Assembly (NCBI GenBank): GCA_035573675.1
Contig: DATMAB010000012.1
Location: forward strand, 62,001 to 126,000
Length of the DNA stretch: 64,000 bases
Direction of reading: 5' to 3'
From: Terriglobales bacterium
GTDB taxonomy: Bacteria > Acidobacteriota > Terriglobia > Terriglobales > Acidobacteriaceae
Part shown: piece after piece, positions 59,819-64,000 of the stretch
Numbering within the stretch: position 1 is the first letter of the stretch
How the letters are laid out: each line of letters starts with the position of its first letter
Notes under the pieces: model-generated
The model's database searches: none
The model's input: only the letters and a program-made list of their open reading frames with translations
What the model was told of the DNA's origin: nothing
Program-made: the position numbers and the translations under genes

Positions 59819-60000
59819 GCTGGTTTCTCGTTTCTCGTTTCTCGAGAGCAATCGCAGGCCACTCGCCAAATGGCCTTGGGTGACTTGGTTTCTAATTTCT
59901 CGTTTCTCGCTGTGGCGTTTCTCGAAGACTGTGAAACCGCGTTCTGACTCGTCTCCCATGGTTGATTGCTTCGAGAAACGCGAAACCCGAAACCAGAAAC
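59819..60000. repeat. TTTCTCG heptad repeat region with inverted counterpart
   Basis: About six copies of TTTCTCG-like units (59822-59935) are followed by the inverse type CGAGAAACGCGAAACCCGAA (59970-59989). It fills the gap between the two trans-sulfuration genes and has no ORF. Confidence 0.65.
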
Positions 60001-60005
60001 GGCCT

Positions 60006-60962
60006 TCACACTCCGCCTTCGAAAATCTTCTTGGAGAGATAACGCTCGGCGGAATCGGGAATGATGGTGATGACGCGCTTCCCTTCCCCCAGGCGGCGAG
60101 CGATTTCGACGGCGGCGTACACCGCGGCGCCGCCCGAGGAGCCGGAGAGCACTCCTTCCTCGCGCGCCAGACGACTGACCATGTCGAAGGCCTCCGGATC
60201 TTTGACCATGATGACCTCATCGGCCACCGAGGCGTCGTAGGTTTCCGGGATGAAGCTGGCGCCGATTCCTTCGACTTTGTGCTCGCCCGGCGCGCCCCCG
60301 CCGATCACCGACCCTTGGCTCTCCACTGCGACAGCCAGCACTCGCGGCAAGCGCTCCTTCAGGAAGCGGGCCACGCCGGTGAACGTTCCCCCGGTACCCA
60401 CGCCCAGCACGACGGCGTCGATCTGTCCCTGCATCTGGTCGAAGATTTCGCGGGCGGTAGTTTCGTAGTGGAAGTCGGGATTGGCGGGATTGGAGAACTG
60501 GCCGGCAACGAAGGAATCCGGAATGGCTTCCGCCATCTCGCGGGCGCGACGGATCGCGCCCTGCATGCCCTCCGATTCCGGTGTGCGCGTTACTTCCGCG
60601 CCCAGCGCCTGCATGATCCTCACCTTTTCCTGCGAGAACTTCTCCGGCACGAACAGGACCACTCTGTAGCCGCGCTGGATGCCGATGAGGGCCAGCCCGA
60701 TGCCGGTGTTGCCGGCCGTGGCTTCGACGATGGTCGAACCGGGGCGCAGGCGGCCTTCCTCCTCAGCGCGGCGGATGATGCCGATGGCGGCGCGGTCCTT
60801 CACGCTGCCCCCGGGATTCAGGTATTCCAGCTTGGCGAAGAGAGCGGCCGCGCCGGCCGGAACCACGCGCCGCAGGCGCAGAAGCGGAGTCTCGCCCACC
60901 AGTTCCGTGATGTCCTCGGCCACGCGCAGGCGAAGCGCTTCCGCCGATTTGACGGATCTCAT
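60006..60962 (-). CDS. Cysteine synthase / cystathionine beta-synthase-like PLP enzyme
   Basis: A 318-residue fold-type II PLP enzyme with LVGETPLLRLRRVVPAG, the Schiff-base Lys in EYLNPGGSVKDRAAIGI, substrate loop TAGNTGIGLALIG, PLP phosphate loop VGTGGTFTGVARFL and SGSSGGAAVYAA near the end. Both O-acetylserine sulfhydrylase and cystathionine beta-synthase fit; the neighbour suggests beta-synthase in reverse trans-sulfuration. The ATG at 60962 removes 13 unlikely residues from the longest frame. Confidence 0.9.
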   Translation of the reverse strand: MRSVKSAEALRLRVAEDITELVGETPLLRLRRVVPAGAAALFAKLEYLNPGGSVKDRAAIGIIRRAEEEGRLRPGSTIVEATAGNTGIGLALIGIQRGYRVVLFVPEKFSQEKVRIMQALGAEVTRTPESEGMQGAIRRAREMAEAIPDSFVAGQFSNPANPDFHYETTAREIFDQMQGQIDAVVLGVGTGGTFTGVARFLKERLPRVLAVAVESQGSVIGGGAPGEHKVEGIGASFIPETYDASVADEVIMVKDPEAFDMVSRLAREEGVLSGSSGGAAVYAAVEIARRLGEGKRVITIIPDSAERYLSKKIFEGGV

Positions 60963-61068
60963 GCCGAGTTCAAGGGTAAGGGAGCGGCAGGAACGCGTCA
61001 ATCAGAGGTTGGCGGAACCCAGGGGGCAATCGCTATCGGTTCGGTGCCTGGACCGATGGCCGCCAGAC

Positions 61069-62073
61069 TCACGGAGTCGCCGGCGAGCTGGAAGAAACCT
61101 GGGGTGTGTTGTAGTACCCGCTGCGCGTGCGCACCTGCAGGTTCTTGAAGCCCTGAGCGCGCGCCGTCACACGCACGCTCTTGTAGCCGGGCCGCTCGGG
61201 ATGCGAGGGCTTGTAGCCGATGGTGTACTGGCTGCGGATTTCGCGGGCGACGTTGCGGGTGATGGCGTCCACTTCCTCCATATCGTCAGGAAAAAACCAC
61301 AGCCCGCCGGTCTGCTGGGCAAAGGCCTTGAGGGCCCGCCTGGCTTTCTTGGCGCCACGTCCCAGGCCCTCGCCCCGGGATTCGAAAATGCCGATGGTGT
61401 AGACGGTGGGGCCTTCGTTGTCCTGCACACGCCGGATGGCCTGCTCCAGGCTGAACATGGAGGCGTTGTCCTCGCCGTCGGTCACTACCAGCAGGACCCG
61501 CTTGCCGAGCTTGGCGTGCTGCTTCAGGTGGTCGGCGGAGGCGATGACGGCGTCATACAGCGCGGTTCCGCCCCGGGACGAGATGCGCTCCAGCGCTTCC
61601 TTCAGCTTGGCGACGTCGCTGGTGAAATCCTGGTCGAGGTAATACTCGTCGGCGAAATTGACGATGAAGACCTCGTCCTGCGGATTGGAGGCGCGCACCA
61701 GGTTGATGGCCGCCTGATTCACCGCCGACCGCGAGCGCATCATGGAGGCGGAATTGTCGATCACGATCCCCAGGGACACGGGAATGTCCTCCCGCCGGAA
61801 CGACGTGATCTTTTGCGGCTCGCCGTCCTCGTACACCGTGAACGCCTCGCGGGGAAGATTGGTCACCAGGCGCTGGTGCTGGTCTACCACGGTGGCGTGC
61901 AGGATGACCTCTTCCACTTCCTTGCGGAAGGTGAACTGGGAATCGTCGTTGCGCGGCCGCTGCGCGGGAGCCTGGGGCGTGGTGGCCGCCGGAGGCTCCT
62001 GCTGTGCGAACCCGGCGCAGAGCAGGAAGAGCAGGAGAAAGCCAAGCGGGACGGCGCTACTCCGACGGAGCAT
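61069..62073 (-). CDS. Secreted VWA-domain protein (acidobacterial VWFA-related), copy 1
   Basis: A 334-residue protein. The signal peptide LGFLLLFLLCAGFAQ is followed by a Pro/Ala/Gln-rich linker and the VWFA-related region: VILHATVVDQHQRLVTNLPR, EAFTVYEDGEPQKITSF, MIDAS motif DNSAS (106-110), VLLVVTDGEDNASMFSLEQA and IGYKPSHPERPGYKSVRV. This protein type is almost a marker of Acidobacteriota; the role is probably calcium/magnesium-dependent adhesion or assembly at the surface. The start lies inside the end of the gene of copy 2 (17-base overlap). Confidence 0.9.
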   Translation of the reverse strand: MLRRSSAVPLGFLLLFLLCAGFAQQEPPAATTPQAPAQRPRNDDSQFTFRKEVEEVILHATVVDQHQRLVTNLPREAFTVYEDGEPQKITSFRREDIPVSLGIVIDNSASMMRSRSAVNQAAINLVRASNPQDEVFIVNFADEYYLDQDFTSDVAKLKEALERISSRGGTALYDAVIASADHLKQHAKLGKRVLLVVTDGEDNASMFSLEQAIRRVQDNEGPTVYTIGIFESRGEGLGRGAKKARRALKAFAQQTGGLWFFPDDMEEVDAITRNVAREIRSQYTIGYKPSHPERPGYKSVRVTARAQGFKNLQVRTRSGYYNTPQVSSSSPATP

Positions 62074-63121
62074 AGTAACCGGACTTGGCGTAGACCTGCA
62101 GCGGTGGAAGTCCCTTGGGGGGAACCAGCTTCACCTTGATCTTACGCCACTTGCCGTTGCGCAGGATGTTGGTGGGCTTGTAGCCGAGCACGTACTGATT
62201 GCGCAACTCGATTCCGATCTTCGTCGCCACATCCGCCAAGTCGTTGGGGCTGTTGATGGTGAACGTGCGCCCTCCGGTGACTTCTGAGATCGCAGCCAGC
62301 GTGGACGGGCCTGTGCGCTCCTCCGGGGTGGTGGGGAAAAGATCAAAGATGCCGATGGCGTAGATCTGCACGTCGGCTTCCTTGACCAGGTCCTCGATCT
62401 CGGACTCGGTGTAGCGGCTGCGATTATCGCCGCCATCGGAAATGATCAGCAGAGCCTTCTTGGAATATTGCGCGTCCCGCATCTTGGTGACGCCGAGATA
62501 GATGGCATCGAGCAGCGCCGTCCGCCCTTTGGGCACGGCAAACACCAGCTTGTTCTGCATGTCTTCCACCGAGCGCGTGAACTCCGCCAGGATCTCGGGG
62601 CGGTCGGCGAAGGTGACCATGAAGAATTCGTCCTGGGGATTGGCGGTCTTGAAGAACTGCACCACAGCCTCGCGGGCCTTCTCGATCTTGTTGGACATGG
62701 ACCCGCTCAGGTCGAAGATCACGCCCAGGGAAAGGGGCGCATCCTCGCTGGAAAAGTGCCGCACCTGCTGCGGCTGGTTGCCTTCAAAGATGCGGAAGTG
62801 TTCCTTCTCCAGGCCGGTGACGAGCCGGTTCATCGGATCGGTAACGGTGACGTTGACCAGGACCAGGTCCACGTCCACGGAGAGCGAGCGGCCGCCATGC
62901 GTCTTCAGCTTGGGATCGGGCGGAGCTTCGGTCTTGGTGAGAGGCACAGCCCGGGGCTGGATATGAACTTCCTGGGCGGCTGCTAGCGGCAAGAACAACG
63001 GGAGCAGCGCGCACAACCCGAAGACCCAGGAGGCCCGCCGGACGCGGACCCGTCCGGAAGCGTGGGGAGCCGGGGTCGAGTGAGCCTTCGCGCACCCGCC
63101 CTCACCGTTGCGGGCCATCAT
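62057..63121 (-). CDS. Secreted VWA-domain protein (acidobacterial VWFA-related), copy 2
   Basis: A 354-residue paralogue. It has an N-terminal basic part, hydrophobic signal (VFGLCALLPLFLPLAAAQ at about 33-50), then VDLVLVNVTVTDPMNRLVTG, HFRIFEGNQPQQVRHF, MIDAS DLSGSMSNK (D137, S139, S141), LLIISDGGDNRSRYTESEIE and VLGYKPTNILRNGKWRKIKV. The n-region before the hydrophobic segment is long, so a GTG near 63046 may be the true start. It is the first gene of a pair with copy 1 and overlaps it by 17 bases. Confidence 0.9.
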   Translation of the reverse strand: MMARNGEGGCAKAHSTPAPHASGRVRVRRASWVFGLCALLPLFLPLAAAQEVHIQPRAVPLTKTEAPPDPKLKTHGGRSLSVDVDLVLVNVTVTDPMNRLVTGLEKEHFRIFEGNQPQQVRHFSSEDAPLSLGVIFDLSGSMSNKIEKAREAVVQFFKTANPQDEFFMVTFADRPEILAEFTRSVEDMQNKLVFAVPKGRTALLDAIYLGVTKMRDAQYSKKALLIISDGGDNRSRYTESEIEDLVKEADVQIYAIGIFDLFPTTPEERTGPSTLAAISEVTGGRTFTINSPNDLADVATKIGIELRNQYVLGYKPTNILRNGKWRKIKVKLVPPKGLPPLQVYAKSGYYAPSE

Positions 63122-63250
63122 GCGCCACTCCAGAAGCAGATACTACCACCATCAACTACAAGATTCGAGTAGAAAGGGAAGGATGCAGGTTGCGCGGAGC
63201 CCTGCGGGAAATCGCGGAGCACGGCCGCCGGTTTTTTCGCGCCGACTTGT

Positions 63251-63256
63251 TACAAT
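63251..63256 (+). promoter_or_regulatory. Candidate -10 box TACAAT
   Basis: TACAAT 17 bases before the ATG at 63274 in the divergent gap; predicts a leader of about ten bases. Confidence 0.3.
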
Positions 63257-63273
63257 CGACCTGTCGAATCTCG

Positions 63274-64000
63274 ATGGCTCGCGTCTTTCCCTTCCGCGCG
63301 CTGCGCTACGATCCCACGAAAGCTTCTCCCGCAGCTGTCCTGACGCAACCCTACGACAAGATCACGCCCGAGATGCAGGAGCGCTACTACGGACTGAGCC
63401 CGTACAACCTGGTACGCATCGAGCTGGGCCGCAGCCAGGCGGACGACGACGAGCGCGATAACGTCTACACCAGGGCCGCCGCCTGCTTTCATGAGTGGCG
63501 CCAGCAAGGCGTACTGGTCCAGGATCCTGAGCCCTCGTTCTATGTGTATGGGCAGCGGTTCCGAGCGCCGGGAAGCGATGTGGAACTCGAACGCCGCGGC
63601 GTCATTGTTGCGGGTGCGCTGGAGGAGTACGGGAAAGGAGTCGTGTTCCGCCACGAGCAAACTCATGCGGCGCCCAAGGCTGACCGTTTGAACCTACTGC
63701 GCGCCACGGGCGCATACTTCGGCCAGCTCTTCCTCTTGTACAGCGATCCCCAGCGAGAAGTCGAAAGCGTACTCGAGCCGCGGAAGGAACCCGAGGTCGA
63801 GTTCAGGGATGAATACGGAGTCGAGCACCGGCTGTGGCGCATCGCAGACCCGGACGTGATCGGGTGCGTGCAACGGCGACTGGCCGACAAGCCGCTCATC
63901 ATCGCCGACGGCCATCATCGCTACGAGACGGCGCTCCGGTACCGGGACGAACGCCGGGCCGCCAACCCGGCGGCCGGGCTGGATGCTCCCTTCGAGCGGA
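63274..64000 (+). CDS. DUF1015 family protein (C-terminus beyond window)
   Basis: 242 codons to the window edge. The sequence starts MARVFPFRALRYDPTKASPA and has the DUF1015 landmarks AAVLTQPYDKITPEMQERYY, SPYNLVRIELG, FYVYGQRF, RHEQTHAAPKADRLNLLRAT and IADGHHRYETALRYRDER. The full family length is about 400-450 residues. The biochemical role is unknown; HxxT and DGHHRYE motifs suggest an enzyme. No operon partner is visible before the window ends. Confidence 0.9.
   Translation, partial: MARVFPFRALRYDPTKASPAAVLTQPYDKITPEMQERYYGLSPYNLVRIELGRSQADDDERDNVYTRAAACFHEWRQQGVLVQDPEPSFYVYGQRFRAPGSDVELERRGVIVAGALEEYGKGVVFRHEQTHAAPKADRLNLLRATGAYFGQLFLLYSDPQREVESVLEPRKEPEVEFRDEYGVEHRLWRIADPDVIGCVQRRLADKPLIIADGHHRYETALRYRDERRAANPAAGLDAPFER

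Overview
The window is a high-G+C bacterial chromosome segment that most likely comes from an Acidobacteriota (Terriglobia/Koribacter-like) genome. The main support is the gene content: two secreted von Willebrand A proteins of the acidobacterial VWFA-related type, two very long Oar-like TonB-dependent receptors with an N-terminal carboxypeptidase-regulatory domain, several TPR and FG-GAP/UnbV proteins, a FecR protein with an aromatic C-terminal half, and many short hairpin or heptad repeats between genes. No rRNA, phage, plasmid or CRISPR sequence was seen. The only tRNA is an initiator tRNA-fMet.

Layout. 1-2.6 kb: FecR/DUF6600-like protein (cut by the window edge), a secreted unknown and ruvC. 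2.97-4.59 kb: a 1.6-kb transposon-like unit with 24-bp inverted repeats and a perfect 8-bp target duplication. It carries a DUF3800 gene, a translationally coupled 53-aa gene and a zinc-ribbon/HTH protein that looks like an IS1595 transposase cut just before its catalytic domain. 4.7-8.5 kb: Mpo1-like membrane protein and a secreted TldD-like protease pair of which only one member keeps HExxxH. 8.6-16.1 kb: an alkaline-phosphatase-superfamily enzyme and three sulfatase-fold/TPR fusions. 16.1-28.0 kb: two Oar receptors with TPR and UnbV partner proteins, all on the minus strand. 28.0-30.4 kb: cupin, a putative selenocysteine AhpD-like protein, a membrane protein, tiny ORFs and msrB. 30.4-34.4 kb: NHEJ (ligD and ku, divergent) plus a zinc-ribbon protein. 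34.4-45.6 kb: msrA, diguanylate cyclase, FAD oxidoreductase, PTP-like phosphatase, a giant TPR/UnbV protein, amidase, and an MttB-type methyltransferase with its corrinoid protein. 45.7-50.1 kb: secreted M28 peptidase, TolB-like propeller, an alkD-like pseudogene, tRNA-fMet and a putative selenocysteine peroxiredoxin. 50.4-54.3 kb: TetR/acyl-CoA ligase operon and a secreted Cys-rich/propeller pair. 54.4-64 kb: thiG, a GIY-YIG gene bracketed by inverted repeats, ftsB-like, phosphohexomutase, cutA, trans-sulfuration genes, two VWA genes and a DUF1015 protein (cut by the window edge).

How the genes work together. There is a strong cell-surface and secreted theme (Oar receptors, TPR/UnbV, secreted hydrolases and VWA). 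A redox-repair theme (MsrA, MsrB, two candidate UGA-decoded selenoproteins) is spread over the window, and NHEJ forms a compact repair locus. The two observations I rate most worth pursuing are the DUF3800/zinc-ribbon transposon and the two independent in-frame UGA genes, each placed at a family redox cysteine and followed by a hairpin fitting bacterial SECIS rules.
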